In this document: positions 1 to 13,264 of the stretch, in pieces | Position numbering within the stretch: position 1 is the first letter of the stretch | Layout of the letters: each line of letters opens with the position of its first letter | Assembly (NCBI RefSeq): GCF_001513975.1 | Contig: NZ_KQ947987.1 | Span: forward strand, 593,404 to 657,403 | Source of the DNA: Streptomyces curacoi | GTDB taxonomy: Bacteria; Actinomycetota; Actinomycetes; Streptomycetales; Streptomycetaceae | Reading direction: 5' to 3' | Length of the DNA stretch: 64,000 bases | Notes under the pieces: generated by a model | The model's database searches: none | The model's input: only the letters and a program-made list of their open reading frames with translations | Told to the model about the DNA's origin: nothing | Made by a program: the position numbers and the translations under genes

Positions 1-1
1 G

Positions 2-880
2 GCCCGGCTGGCCCGGGCGCGGGCCGCCACCGGCCGCATCGCCGACCTCCTCAGCCTGCCGGGACACTCCTACGGCCACCAGGACCTCCGCCCCGGGCAC
101 GGCAGCCTCCGGCTACGCGAGGTCACCGTGGACGTCGACGGGCGACGCGTACTGCGCGACGTCGACCTGGACGTGCCGGCAGGCTCCTCCGTGGCACTGG
201 TGGGGCGTACCGGATCGGGGAAGTCGGCTCTGGCCGCTGTCGCCGGACGTCTTCTGGAACCCAGCCACGGCACCGTGCTGATGGACGGCGTACCCATGCA
301 GTTGCTGTCCCGGCAGGCACTGCGCTCAGCGGTCAGCTACGCCTTCGCGCGCCCGGTGTTGCTGGGCGGCACCGTCGCCGGCGCGATCGGCCTGGGCTCC
401 GAGCCGGCCTCAGCCCGGCACGTGAGGGCCGGGGCGCGGGCCGCTCGCGCCGACGGTTTCATCAAGCGGCTGCCTGCCGGGTACGACAACGTCATCCGCC
501 ACACACCGCTGTCCGGCGGAGAGACCCAGCGCCTGGGGTTGGCCCGCGCCTTCGCCCGCAACGCCAGGCTGCTCATCCTGGACGACGCCACCTCCAGTCT
601 GGACACCGCCACCGAGCACGAGGTGCACCAGGCACTTGATGATCCTGCGCTGCGGCGCACCCGGCTGCTGATCGCCCGGCGACCGGCCACGGCCGCCCGT
701 GCCGACCTGGTGGCCTGGCTCGAAGAGGGCCGCATCCGTGCCGTGGCACCCCACCAGGACCTGTGGGCCGAACCCGCGTACCGAGCCGTCTTCCAGCCCA
801 CTCAGGAACCCGGCCCCGCCGCACCGCCGCCTGCCGGACAGCACCATGCGCCCCGCAAGGAGTACACCCATGTCGCCTGA
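2..880 (+). CDS. ABC exporter half-transporter, ATPase domain (5' end outside window)
   Basis: The frame is open to the left edge, so the membrane domain and true start lie upstream; about 292 residues are visible. They form the nucleotide-binding domain of an exporter-type ABC protein: Walker A GRTGSGKSAL, signature LSGGETQR, Walker B LLILDDATSSLD. The Glu after Walker B is Asp (LDD rather than LDE) and the switch His is Arg (IARRP rather than IAHR), so this protein's own Walker site should hydrolyse ATP poorly. The signature is canonical. It overlaps the next ABC gene by 11 bases, implying translational coupling and a heterodimer. The pair resembles RamA/RamB- or AmfA/AmfB-type lanthipeptide exporters in organisation, but the substrate is an inference. 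Confidence 0.9.
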   Translation, partial: ARLARARAATGRIADLLSLPGHSYGHQDLRPGHGSLRLREVTVDVDGRRVLRDVDLDVPAGSSVALVGRTGSGKSALAAVAGRLLEPSHGTVLMDGVPMQLLSRQALRSAVSYAFARPVLLGGTVAGAIGLGSEPASARHVRAGARAARADGFIKRLPAGYDNVIRHTPLSGGETQRLGLARAFARNARLLILDDATSSLDTATEHEVHQALDDPALRRTRLLIARRPATAARADLVAWLEEGRIRAVAPHQDLWAEPAYRAVFQPTQEPGPAAPPPAGQHHAPRKEYTHVA

Positions 881-2624
881 ACTCGCCGCCACCCACGGCC
901 CCGTGTGGAAGGAAGTCACCACCGACCGTGGGGCCCTGTGCCGCCTGGCCGGCTGGTCAGCGCTGTCCGTGCTGCCCGTCCTGGTGCAGGGACATATGAT
1001 CCGCCTCGCCAGCGACCGGGGGTTTCTCGCCGGCACCCCACGGGACGGCGTCGCCTATCTGGTCCTGGCCATGGCCGCCTTCGTCCTCGGCGCCCTTGCC
1101 ACCCGCCATACGCTTCGTTCCCTGACACAGATCGTCGAGCCCCTGCGGGACCGGCTGATGCGCAGGGTGATCACTGCCGAGATTCACGGCGCTGTCGACA
1201 GCCCCCACCGGACCGGCTCCTCGGCGGTGGCACGGCTTGCCGGGCAGATCGAGGTGGTACGCGACCTGGTGGGCGGGCTGCTGGCCTCGGCGCTGTCCCT
1301 CGTTTTCACCACCGTCGCAGCCACGCTCGGGCTGTTGGCCCTCCACCCGCTGCTGGCCGCCCTGATCATCGTTCCGGTCCTTGCCGCACTGGCCCTGGTC
1401 ACCGCGCTTGTCCCGGTGCTCTACTCCCGTCAGCGCAAGGTGCTGTATGCCGAGGAAGAGGTTGCGGCGATCACGACCTGGGCGGTGGAAGGCACCCGTG
1501 ACGCCATCGCGTGCGGCGCCGAGGACCGCGTTGCCGCCGACGTGCTCGACGCTGTGGAGCGGCAGGCCGACTGTGAGCGGGCGCTGGCCAGGGCACAGGC
1601 TCTGCGCACGGCCGCTGTGGCAATCGGGCTGCACCTGCCGCCGCTGCTGCTCATCGCCGCCGCCGGCAGCCTCACAGGCCACGGCATCACCGCCGGAGCT
1701 CTGCTTGGCGCCGGAGCCTACATCCTCAGCGGCATCGCTCCGGCCTTGCGCCAGTTCGTGTCTGCCGTCGGCTCCTCCGGCCTGAAGCTGGCCGTTGTCA
1801 TGCAGAAGGTGGCCGCCGCCGGCTCCCGGCCGGCTTCCCGTGCACACGGCACCAAGCCGCCCCAGGCTCCACGGGGGAGCGATCTGGAGCTGCGGGATGT
1901 CTCCTTCGGCTACGGGCCGCACGCTCGTGTGATCGACGCCTTGAGCCTGCGTCTGGAGCCCGGCAGCCGCCTCGCGGTCGTGGGCCCCAGCGGTGTCGGC
2001 AAGTCCACCCTCGCTGATCTCATCACCGGTGCCCTCACCCCTGACACCGGCCATGTGCTCCTGGGCGGCGTGCCAGTGAACACGCTGAGCGGACAAGCCC
2101 GGCGCGATCACATCGCGGTGGTACCGCAGGACGCTTACGTATTCGCCGGAACGCTGCGCGACAACCTCACCTACCTCGCCCCCCACACCACCGACCACGA
2201 CCTCGACACCGCGCTCTCCCGCTTCCGGTTGGGCCCCCTGGCGGAACGGCTCGGCGGAAACGACACGCCATTCGACCCGAACAGCCTGTCCGCCGGAGAG
2301 CGCCAGCTGATCGCGCTGGCCCGTGCCGACCTGCAAGCCGCACCGGTCATCGTCCTCGACGAGGCGACCAGCGCCCTCGACGCTGATGCCGAAGCCCGCG
2401 CCGAGCAGGCCGTGTACGCGCGCGGCGGAACGGTCGTGGTGATCGCCCACCGCATCAGCTCCGCCATGCGCGCCGACGCCATCCTCGTCCTGGACGCAGA
2501 GCGCGCCGACATCGGGACCCACGACGAGTTGCTCAAGCGCTCACCGCTCTACGCCGACCTCGTCGGCCACTGGCACGGCACCACCACGCCGCCCGACCAC
2601 AAGCCCACCCCCGTCACCCTGTAA
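870..2624 (+). CDS. ABC exporter, fused membrane and ATPase domains
   Basis: A 584-residue half-transporter. The ATG at 870 is chosen because AAGGAG sits at 857-862 and it overlaps the end of the preceding ABC gene. The N-terminal ~330 residues carry hydrophobic stretches of an ABC exporter membrane domain (for example around residues 30-75 and 135-190). The ATPase domain has Walker A GPSGVGKST near residue 372, signature LSAGERQL near 473, Walker B VIVLDEATSALD near 493 and the switch His in IAHRIS near 525. Here the Walker and H motifs are canonical but the signature is altered (SAGE instead of SGGE). Those are the complementary defects to its partner. A prolyl oligopeptidase gene follows 20 bp downstream, so the operon probably exports and processes a peptide. 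Confidence 0.93.
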   Translation: MSPELAATHGPVWKEVTTDRGALCRLAGWSALSVLPVLVQGHMIRLASDRGFLAGTPRDGVAYLVLAMAAFVLGALATRHTLRSLTQIVEPLRDRLMRRVITAEIHGAVDSPHRTGSSAVARLAGQIEVVRDLVGGLLASALSLVFTTVAATLGLLALHPLLAALIIVPVLAALALVTALVPVLYSRQRKVLYAEEEVAAITTWAVEGTRDAIACGAEDRVAADVLDAVERQADCERALARAQALRTAAVAIGLHLPPLLLIAAAGSLTGHGITAGALLGAGAYILSGIAPALRQFVSAVGSSGLKLAVVMQKVAAAGSRPASRAHGTKPPQAPRGSDLELRDVSFGYGPHARVIDALSLRLEPGSRLAVVGPSGVGKSTLADLITGALTPDTGHVLLGGVPVNTLSGQARRDHIAVVPQDAYVFAGTLRDNLTYLAPHTTDHDLDTALSRFRLGPLAERLGGNDTPFDPNSLSAGERQLIALARADLQAAPVIVLDEATSALDADAEARAEQAVYARGGTVVVIAHRISSAMRADAILVLDAERADIGTHDELLKRSPLYADLVGHWHGTTTPPDHKPTPVTL

Positions 2625-2644
2625 CCCTCGCACCCAAGGACACC

Positions 2645-4837
2645 ATGCCCGCGCCGTCCCCTCACGGCCACCTGCCGGCCTACCCGAACGCCCCCCGTCT
2701 CGACCTGGTCGAAAACCTCCACCAGCATCAGATCGCCGACCCCTACCGCTGGCTGGAAGACCCCGTCTCCCCCGCCACCCGGCAGTGGCTCGCCGCACAG
2801 GACGACCTGTTCACCGCCACACGCGCCACCTGGACTGAGCGCCACCGCTTCGCGCAGCGGCTGTCCGGCCTGTCCGCCACCACCATGTCCGGCCCGCCCG
2901 TCTGGCGTGGCGGACGGCGCTTCACCAAGCGTTACGCCCCCGGCCGGCAGCACCCGGCCATCTACGTCACCAAGCCGTTCTGCGACGACGAGCGCGCCCT
3001 GCTCGACCCCCTCGCCCTGGACCCCTCAGGTCGCACCACGCTCGCACGCTGGTACCCGTCACCCGACGGCGACCTCGTCGCCTATCAGACCGAACAAAAC
3101 GGCACCGAACACTGTCTGCTGCACGTCATCGAAACGGACACCGGCCGGCTCATCGACGGCCCGATCGACCGCTGCCGCTACTCGCCCATAGCCTGGCTGC
3201 CCGACAGTAAGTCCTTCTACTTCGTACGCACGGATGCCGACGTGCCCACGGGCGAGGAGTCCTATCACCGCCGCGTCTGGCTGCACCACCTGGGCCAGGA
3301 CCCTGACGACGACGCTCTCGTCTTCGGCACCGGCCACGACCCGCGCAGTTACTTCGCCCTTTCCCTGAGCGCCGACGGCCGCTGGCTGATCATCGCCTCC
3401 ACTGTCGGAACAGCGCCCGGCAACCGGGCATGGATCGCCGACCTGCACGCCTCACCCATGGACGATCCGGAATTCCAGCCGATCCAGACCTCCCCCCATG
3501 CGCAGACCATGCCCCAGACCGGGCCCGATGGCCGGCTCTACCTGCTGACCGATCTCGACGCGCCCCGCGGCAAACTCTGCGTGGCCGACCCCGCCGACCC
3601 CCAGGAGTGGACCGAGCTGCTGCCCGAGGACCCCGAGGCCGTACTCGGCGGCATCATGCTCCTCGACTCACCCGACATGGCTGCCCCGCAGCTCATAGCC
3701 GTCCGCCAGCGCCACGCCACGGCCGAGCTGGCCATCCACGACCCGCACACCGGTGAGCGGACCGGCACCGTGCCCCTGCCCGGACCAGGCGCACTGGCCG
3801 GCGTCTCCCAGCGCGGGGAAGGCGGACATGAGATGTGGATCGGCTACACCGACTACACCACCCCGCCCCGCATCCTGCACTACGACGCCCGCACCGGACA
3901 CACCCGGCCCTGGACCGACCCTCATCACCAGGCGCTCTCCCGCAACGTGCAGACCCACCAGGTCAGCTACGCCTCCAAAGACGGCACCGAAGTGCGCATG
4001 CTGATCATCGCCCCGTCACGCAGCACCTCGCCGGGTGGTACGGCGTCCGACACGGAGCCCGCGACGATCCCGGGCATGCCGCCAGACCGGCCCCGCCCGA
4101 CGATCCTGTACGGCTACGGAGGCTTCGGCCTGCCCATGGCACCCCAGTATTCGCCCGACATCCTCGCCTGGGTCGAAGCAGGCGGCATCTACGCCGTCGC
4201 CGGCATCCGCGGCGGCAGCGAGCATGGCGAGCAGTGGCACCGCGCCGCCATGGGCGCCTCCAAGCAGAACAGCTTCGACGACTTCCACTCCGCGGCCGAA
4301 TACTTGATCACCCATGGCTGGACCACCCCTGAGCGACTCGGGATTCACGGCACGTCCAACGGCGGACTGCTAGTCGGAGCCGCCCTCACACAGCGCCCCG
4401 ACCTTTACCGCGCGGTCGTGTGCTCCGCCCCCCTCCTCGACATGGTGCGCTACGAGAAGTCCGGCCTAGGACCGACCTGGACCCCGGAATACGGCACAGC
4501 CGGCGATCCTGAACAGCTCAACTGGTTGCTGGCCTACTCCCCCTATCACCACGTACAAGAAGGAGCACAGTACCCGGCCGTACTCTTCACCACCTTCGAT
4601 CAGGACACCCGAGTCGATCCACTCCACGCCCGCAAAATGTGCGCAGCACTCCAGCACGCCACCACCGCAACGCTCGACGACCGCCCCGTCCTGCTGCGGC
4701 GCGAAGCCGACACCGGGCACGGAGCACGTTCAGCCGGCCGGACCATCGACCACTCGGCCGACACCCTGGCCTTCTTCGCCGCCCAACTCGGCCTCAGCGC
4801 CCGCGCCAGGCAGACCCAGGGAGAACCGCCGCACTGA
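2645..4837 (+). CDS. Prolyl oligopeptidase (S9A serine peptidase)
   Basis: 730 residues, the usual length for a prolyl oligopeptidase: an N-terminal beta-propeller (about residues 80-420) between segments of an alpha/beta-hydrolase. The catalytic triad can be read as Ser571 in GTSNGG (family usually GGSNGG), Asp654 in FDQDTRVDP and His692 in DTGHG. Arg656 matches the substrate-binding Arg of the porcine enzyme. There is no signal peptide, so it should act in the cytoplasm. It sits 20 bp behind two peptide-type ABC exporter genes and ahead of a strong terminator, so it looks like the last gene of that operon. Prolyl oligopeptidases of this kind (FlaP in Kribbella) trim leaders of class III lanthipeptides; that role here is an inference because precursor and synthetase are not in the window. 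Confidence 0.93.
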   Translation: MPAPSPHGHLPAYPNAPRLDLVENLHQHQIADPYRWLEDPVSPATRQWLAAQDDLFTATRATWTERHRFAQRLSGLSATTMSGPPVWRGGRRFTKRYAPGRQHPAIYVTKPFCDDERALLDPLALDPSGRTTLARWYPSPDGDLVAYQTEQNGTEHCLLHVIETDTGRLIDGPIDRCRYSPIAWLPDSKSFYFVRTDADVPTGEESYHRRVWLHHLGQDPDDDALVFGTGHDPRSYFALSLSADGRWLIIASTVGTAPGNRAWIADLHASPMDDPEFQPIQTSPHAQTMPQTGPDGRLYLLTDLDAPRGKLCVADPADPQEWTELLPEDPEAVLGGIMLLDSPDMAAPQLIAVRQRHATAELAIHDPHTGERTGTVPLPGPGALAGVSQRGEGGHEMWIGYTDYTTPPRILHYDARTGHTRPWTDPHHQALSRNVQTHQVSYASKDGTEVRMLIIAPSRSTSPGGTASDTEPATIPGMPPDRPRPTILYGYGGFGLPMAPQYSPDILAWVEAGGIYAVAGIRGGSEHGEQWHRAAMGASKQNSFDDFHSAAEYLITHGWTTPERLGIHGTSNGGLLVGAALTQRPDLYRAVVCSAPLLDMVRYEKSGLGPTWTPEYGTAGDPEQLNWLLAYSPYHHVQEGAQYPAVLFTTFDQDTRVDPLHARKMCAALQHATTATLDDRPVLLRREADTGHGARSAGRTIDHSADTLAFFAAQLGLSARARQTQGEPPH

Positions 4838-4866
4838 CCTGCACGTCACCTGGCTGACCCCGACGA

Positions 4867-4902
4867 GGTGGTGGGCACCACCATCCGGTGGTGCCCACCA
4901 CC
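4867..4902 (+). terminator. Perfect 16-bp hairpin after the peptidase gene
   Basis: Two perfectly complementary 16-base arms (4867-4882 and 4887-4902, left arm GGTGGTGGGCACCACC) enclose an ATCC loop 29 bases past the peptidase stop. There is no T tract, which is common for Streptomyces hairpin terminators. It closes the exporter-peptidase operon; it could also be the outer end of the adjacent transposase remnant. Confidence 0.75.
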
Positions 4903-4906
4903 CCCG

Positions 4907-5184
4907 GGGTCTCTCCTCCCGGGCCCGGCTGCTGGTCAGCTCGTGCAGTCGCTGGGCGTGTTCGCCGCGCAGGGCGATGGCGCGGCCGAGCGCGGGAGCC
5001 ATGGCCTTCTTCCGCCCACCACCGGGTCTCCGCACCCGGCTCAAAAGCTCCTCGCCGGGCTCCAACTCGTCCACGCCCTTACGGACCGTCGTCTCGCTCA
5101 CCTCGGCCGCCCGCGCGACCGCCCGGATACCGCCGTTCCCCAGGATGGGAACAACACCCCGAAAATTCACAGCGATCAGCAGTT
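4907..5184 (-). pseudogene. ISAzo13-family transposase remnant (N-terminal piece)
   Basis: The minus-strand frame ending near 5184 reads a helix-turn-helix region (GGIRAVARAAEVSETTVRKG) followed by the RRPGGGRK block that I recognise from the N-termini of ISAzo13-type transposases. Family members run to roughly 400 residues; here similarity stops about 20 residues after RRPGGGRK and no catalytic domain remains. The frame runs on into the terminator and the peptidase gene without further resemblance. Its other side abuts the start of a half MFS transporter, so this is the scar of an old insertion and deletion. Confidence 0.6.
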
Positions 5185-5697
5185 ATGGACCCCGAAGTCC
5201 TTGCTGCCCTCATCGGTGTCCCCGCCAGCCTCAAGCACGACCTCGGCCAGGACGACGGCACCGTCATGGCCGTCGGCGCGCTCGGCACGATCACCGGTGC
5301 CCTGCTGGTGGCCCTGGTCCGCCGCCGGCTCGGCTTCGGAGTGACCTGGACCGGCGCGGTCGCGGTGTGCGGCCTCTCTTTCGCCGGGCTCGGCTGGGCA
5401 GGGGACGTACCGGTCGTCGCGGCCCTGAGCGCGGCCTTCCTGGCCTGCGTCGCCATGGCCGGCACCTGCTCGATGTCGCTGCGCCAGGAGGTGACGCCCG
5501 AGCCGTTGCTGGGCCGGGTCACCTCCGCGTTCTGGACCCTGCACTACTCGGCGGCCCCGATCGGCGCGGCCGTCCTCACCTGGGCCGCGGAACGGCACGG
5601 CACGGCCCCCGTCGGCCTGGTCGCCGGCGGGTGCTGCGTACTGATCGCGGTCGTCGCCCTCTTCACCCCGGTACGGCGGTCGGACCGCCGCCCCTGA
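5185..5697 (+). pseudogene. MFS transporter remnant, C-terminal half
   Basis: About 170 residues from a possible ATG at 5185, containing four to five hydrophobic segments and the EVTPEPLLGRV loop typical of the second half of major facilitator drug-efflux type proteins (full length normally around 400). The first six helices are absent; the sequence upstream is the transposase remnant on the other strand. No clear ribosome site precedes 5185. Probably not functional as a transporter. Confidence 0.65.
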
Positions 5698-5734
5698 CCG
5701 CACGGCCCCCGCGCCGGGAGTGCCCACCTGTCCG

Positions 5735-6535
5735 TCACCCGTTCACCCCCGTGTAGTGCCGCAGCGCCCACCGCCACAGCACGCGCGCCCCCAGATACGC
5801 CAGCACGCCCAGCAGCGGTGAGGACGCCGCCAGCCAGTGGGGGACGGCGGTGTCGTGCCCGGTGAGGACGGCGGCCGGGAAGTAGGCGACGAACGCGAGC
5901 GGCAGGGCGAAGGTCAGGAAGCCGCCCACCGCTTTCGGCAGCACGTTCAGCGGATAGCTGCCGAAGGTGCCGAGCAGCTCCTCCAGCCAGCGGCTCCAGT
6001 AGTCCGCGGCCGGGAAGCGCAGGGCGGCCGAGGCCAGCCCCGTGAACAGGGCCGCCTCCAGCAGCATCCCGCCGATGACCGCGGCGATCAGATACGAGAC
6101 CCGGCCCGCCGTCCAGTGCAGGTCGCTGCGGCTGACCGCGCCCGCCATCAGGCCCGCCGCCACCATCAGATCGCCGATCGCGTTGGTCGGGAAGTAGGCC
6201 AGCTGGACCTGGCGGTGCACCGGCATCGGCCGCAGCAGATAGACGTCGATCCGGCCCTCCTGGATCTGCCGGCCGACGAGGTGCATACGCCCCAGCAGCA
6301 GCACGAACAACCCGTGGGCGAGCATCCGGATCGCCGGGATCAGCAGCACGTCCGAGCTGTCCCAGCCGCCCATCCCGGTGAACCGCGCCAGCAGCACCGT
6401 CGCGAACACGATGACCGACACCTGCCAGATCGCGCCGGCCGCGATGTTCAGCAGGAACTCGGTGCGGTACTCCATCGCGGCACGGATGTTGAGCAGCGAG
6501 ATCCGCCACACGATGCGCAGAGCCCTCAGCGACAT
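5735..6535 (-). CDS. ABC-2 type transporter permease
   Basis: 266 residues with about six hydrophobic segments, starting MSLRALRIVWRISLLNIRA; it resembles the ABC2_membrane_6 (DUF990) permease family through features such as RQIQEGRIDVYLLRPMP. It is the last gene of a minus-strand operon: ATPase, permease, permease, with only one or two bases between genes, so the three products form one exporter. The substrate is unknown; DUF990 systems are linked to drug or peptide export in some bacteria. Confidence 0.85.
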   Translation of the reverse strand: MSLRALRIVWRISLLNIRAAMEYRTEFLLNIAAGAIWQVSVIVFATVLLARFTGMGGWDSSDVLLIPAIRMLAHGLFVLLLGRMHLVGRQIQEGRIDVYLLRPMPVHRQVQLAYFPTNAIGDLMVAAGLMAGAVSRSDLHWTAGRVSYLIAAVIGGMLLEAALFTGLASAALRFPAADYWSRWLEELLGTFGSYPLNVLPKAVGGFLTFALPLAFVAYFPAAVLTGHDTAVPHWLAASSPLLGVLAYLGARVLWRWALRHYTGVNG

Positions 6536-6536
6536 C

Positions 6537-7340
6537 TCAGCCTCCCTGCGAGATCACGCGCCGCGCGGCCCGCCGCCACACCCACCGGGTGAGCAGCGCC
6601 AGCACGACGACCCACGCGGCCTGGACGGCCAACTCGGCCCCCGCCTCGGACAGTTCGATCCGGCCGACATAGAGCGACAGCGGCACGCTCAGCGTCGCCT
6701 GGAACGGCAGGAAACCGCTCAGCGTGAGGAACCAGTCCGGGAAGTACCACAGCGGCGCGTACACCCCGGACAGCAGGTTCTGCGCGAAGATCAGGATCAG
6801 CAGCGCGGAGTTGTTGCGGATGGTGAAGAAGCACAGCTGGTCGAGGACGAGCAGGACGTAGTACAGGACCCACTGGCCGAGCAGCATGCTCACCGCGAAC
6901 ACCCCGGCCACGGCGGCCGACCTCGGGGGTTCCGCGACACCCGCGGCGAGGCAGACCGCGTATCCGCCCAGTGCCCACGCCAGCCCGTACAGCTGCTCGC
7001 CGAGGGCGCGCAGGGCGTAGTAGCGCTGGGGCGGGAGCGGGCGCAGGTACCAGTAGACGATCGTGCCGTAGTGCATGTGCTGGATCACGGTGTCCCGGCC
7101 CGTGAACTGGTCCAACTCCCTGAGCCGGGAGGCGAGTACGGCCATCACGGCGTAGCTGATCGCCTGCTCGCGGCTCAGCCCCGCGGTGGTGCCGGTCTGC
7201 GCGTACAGGCCGTGCCACAGGGACGCCACCAGGACCACCTGCACGGTCAGCCGGAGCAGGACGGCGGTCATCCGGGGCGGTGTGTGCAACTCGCCGAGCG
7301 GGGTGACGCGGGCGGCGCGCCAGGCGTGGAGCACGGCCAC
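6537..7340 (-). CDS. ABC-2 type transporter permease
   Basis: 267 residues, GTG start at 7340 directly after the ATPase stop. Six or so membrane segments and the motif TIVYWYLRPLPPQRYY mark it as the partner permease of the neighbouring DUF990-type protein (both carry a YLRP motif at the same place). It would make a heterodimeric membrane channel with the product of 5735-6535 and depends on the ATPase upstream, which is frameshifted in this sequence. Confidence 0.85.
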   Translation of the reverse strand: MAVLHAWRAARVTPLGELHTPPRMTAVLLRLTVQVVLVASLWHGLYAQTGTTAGLSREQAISYAVMAVLASRLRELDQFTGRDTVIQHMHYGTIVYWYLRPLPPQRYYALRALGEQLYGLAWALGGYAVCLAAGVAEPPRSAAVAGVFAVSMLLGQWVLYYVLLVLDQLCFFTIRNNSALLILIFAQNLLSGVYAPLWYFPDWFLTLSGFLPFQATLSVPLSLYVGRIELSEAGAELAVQAAWVVVLALLTRWVWRRAARRVISQGG

Positions 7341-7341
7341 G

Positions 7342-8350
7342 TCAGGTCCCTTCCCGCTGCGGCTCGCTGTGGACGTAGGCGGCGCGCATCACGTCCTCCA
7401 GGTCCGCCTCGTCGATGCCGATGTCCGTCACCTCGAACCGCTCGACGAGCGCCTTGAGCGCCTGGTGCACGGTCGGCGCGCCCGGCCCGTCGGGACCGAG
7501 GACGACCCGCGGGCCGTCCTGCCGCAGCAGCGCGATGCCCGGCGGCGGGACGACCTCGGCGTGCGCGTCGGCGAGCGTCACCCGCACCTGCCAGGTCGAG
7601 CCGAACTTGCGGCGGATCTCGTCGAGGGTGCCGTCCAGGACGAGCCGCCCGTGGTTGATCAGGACGACCCGCTCGGCGAGCCGCTCGACCTCCGTCATGT
7701 CATGGGTGGTGAGCAGGACCGTACGGCCGCGCTCCTCCACCTGGTGCCGCAGGAACTCCCGCCACCTGCTCCTTCACCACCACGTCCATGCCGATGGTCG
7801 GCTCGTCGAGGAAGACCACCGGCGGGTCGTGCAGCAGGGCTGCCGCCAGGTCGGAGCGGACGCGCTGGCCGAGGGAGAGGTGACGGACCCGGGTGTCCCA
7901 GAAGGAGGAGAGGTCGAGGAGGTCGTCGAACTCCCTCAGCCGTGCCGCGTGTTCGGCCTTCGGCACCTCGTAGATGTCCCGCAGGATCGCGAACGACTCG
8001 CGCACCGGGAGGTCCCACCACAGCTGGGTGCGCTGCCCGAACACCGTGCCGATGTTGCGGGCGTTGCGTTCGCGTTCCTCGTACGGCACGACGCCCGCGA
8101 CCCGGGCGTCGCCGGCGGTGGGGGTGAGGATGCCGGTGAGCATCTTGATGGTGGTGGACTTGCCGGCGCCGTTCGGGCCGAGCAGGGCGAGGAGTTCGCC
8201 GGAGGCGACGGAGAACGACACGTCGCAGACGGCGTGCTTGGCGACTCGCTCGGGGTTGACCAGGGAGCGCAGCGCCCCGGCGAAGCCGGGACGGCGGACG
8301 GTGGTGTGGAAGGTCCGGGAGAGGCCGCGGACCTCGATGCTGCCAACCAA
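7342..8350 (-). pseudogene. ABC transporter ATPase with a one-base frameshift
   Basis: From a TTG at 8350 (GGGGAG at 8366-8361 on this strand) the frame encodes Walker A GPNGAGKSTT, signature LSLGQRVR and Walker B VVFLDEPTIGMD, then derails after VVVKEQV at about 7765. The C-terminal third continues in another frame from about 7757 (EERGRTVLLTTHDMTEVERL, with the switch His). Removing one G from the run at 7758-7765 restores a single frame with the expected VREFLRHQVEERG. The whole is about 335 residues, normal for this family. It is either a recent pseudogene, which would disable the two permeases downstream, or a sequencing error. Confidence 0.85.
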
Positions 8351-8383
8351 CCGGCATCAACTCCCCTGATTCGAAAGAAAACC

Positions 8384-8415
8384 GCGGCCGGTCGGCATGG
8401 GTGCCGACCGGCCGC
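8384..8415 (-). terminator. Rho-independent terminator of the beta-galactosidase operon
   Basis: Perfect 14-base arms (8384-8397 and 8402-8415, GCGGCCGGTCGGCA and its complement) with a TGGG loop. On the minus strand the hairpin is followed directly by a T-rich run (complement of GAAAGAAAA at 8373-8381), which is unusually classical for this GC-rich genome. Confidence 0.85.
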
Positions 8416-8474
8416 TGGCGACGCTCCGACACTCTCGGAAAGTCGATCAATCGGTCAATCGATTAACGGTCTTC

Positions 8475-12278
<3,804 letters not shown>

Positions 12279-12282
<4 letters not shown>

Positions 12283-13244
12283 TTGGACTCCTCACCCCTT
12301 CCAAAGCCCATGATCTTGCCCTGGAACAGGGTCACGACGCAGATCAGCAGGGTGAGGATCACCGCACCGGCGCTGCCCCTGCCGTAGTCCTGCTCCTGGC
12401 CGAGGGCGATGTAGTACAGCTCGACGAGGGGCGGCCGGCCCCAGGTGGTGCGGGCGAGCAGGTTGAAGAACTCGTCGAAGGCCTGGTAGGCGGCGACGAG
12501 CAGCAGCAGGATCACGGCCGTCGAGGTGGCCCGCAGCTGCGGCAGCGTGATGTGGCGGAAGGTCTGCCAGCCCTGCTTGGCGCCGTCGATGGCGGCGGCC
12601 TCGTACAGCTCCTTCGGGATGTTCTGCAGCGCGGCCAGGAAGAGGATCATGTAGAAGCCCGACTGCAGCCACAGACGTGCGGTGACGATCACCAGCCAGT
12701 ACCACGGGGGATCCGGGTTGGCGAGCCAGGCGATGTTCTCCACGCCGAACCAGCCCAGCACAGTGTTCGCCAGACCGAAGCGGACACCGTTGAAGATGGA
12801 CATCTTCCAGATGAGGGAGGCGGCGACATAGGAGCACGCGGTCGGCAGGAAGAACACCGACCGGAAGAACGCCCGCATGAAGCGCAGCCGGTTCACCAGG
12901 AGTGCCAGGCCCAGCGACAGCGCCCAGGTGGTGGGCACGATGATCGCGGCGAACAGGGTGAAGGTGACGAGCGAGCCCATGAAGTCGTCGTTCTGCAGCA
13001 TCTCCCGGTAGTGGGCGAAGCCGACGAACTCGCTCGGTGTGACGGTGAAGCGGGCCTCGAAGAAGCTGAGGTAGATGCTCCAGCCGATGGGGATGTAGAC
13101 GAAGACGAGGAGACCGGCCAGGAACGGGCCGGTGAAGAGCCAGAAGTTGAAGGTGCGGCTGCCTCGCAGCCTCCGCCGCGGCCCGGCCTTGGGGGCCTTG
13201 GCCTTGGCGGGGCGTGCGAGGTCGCGCGTGGTGGTGGTCGACAT
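12279..13244 (-). CDS. Sugar ABC transporter permease (MalF type)
   Basis: 321 residues with a cytosolic basic N-terminus, six helices and the EAA loop (KELYEAAAIDGAKQGWQTF). It lies 20 bases after the binding protein gene and overlaps the MalG-type permease by four bases. It forms the importer channel for the sugar handled by the GH2 enzyme of the same operon. Confidence 0.93.
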
Positions 13245-13264
13245 GGCGCGATCCGTCCGGGGGC

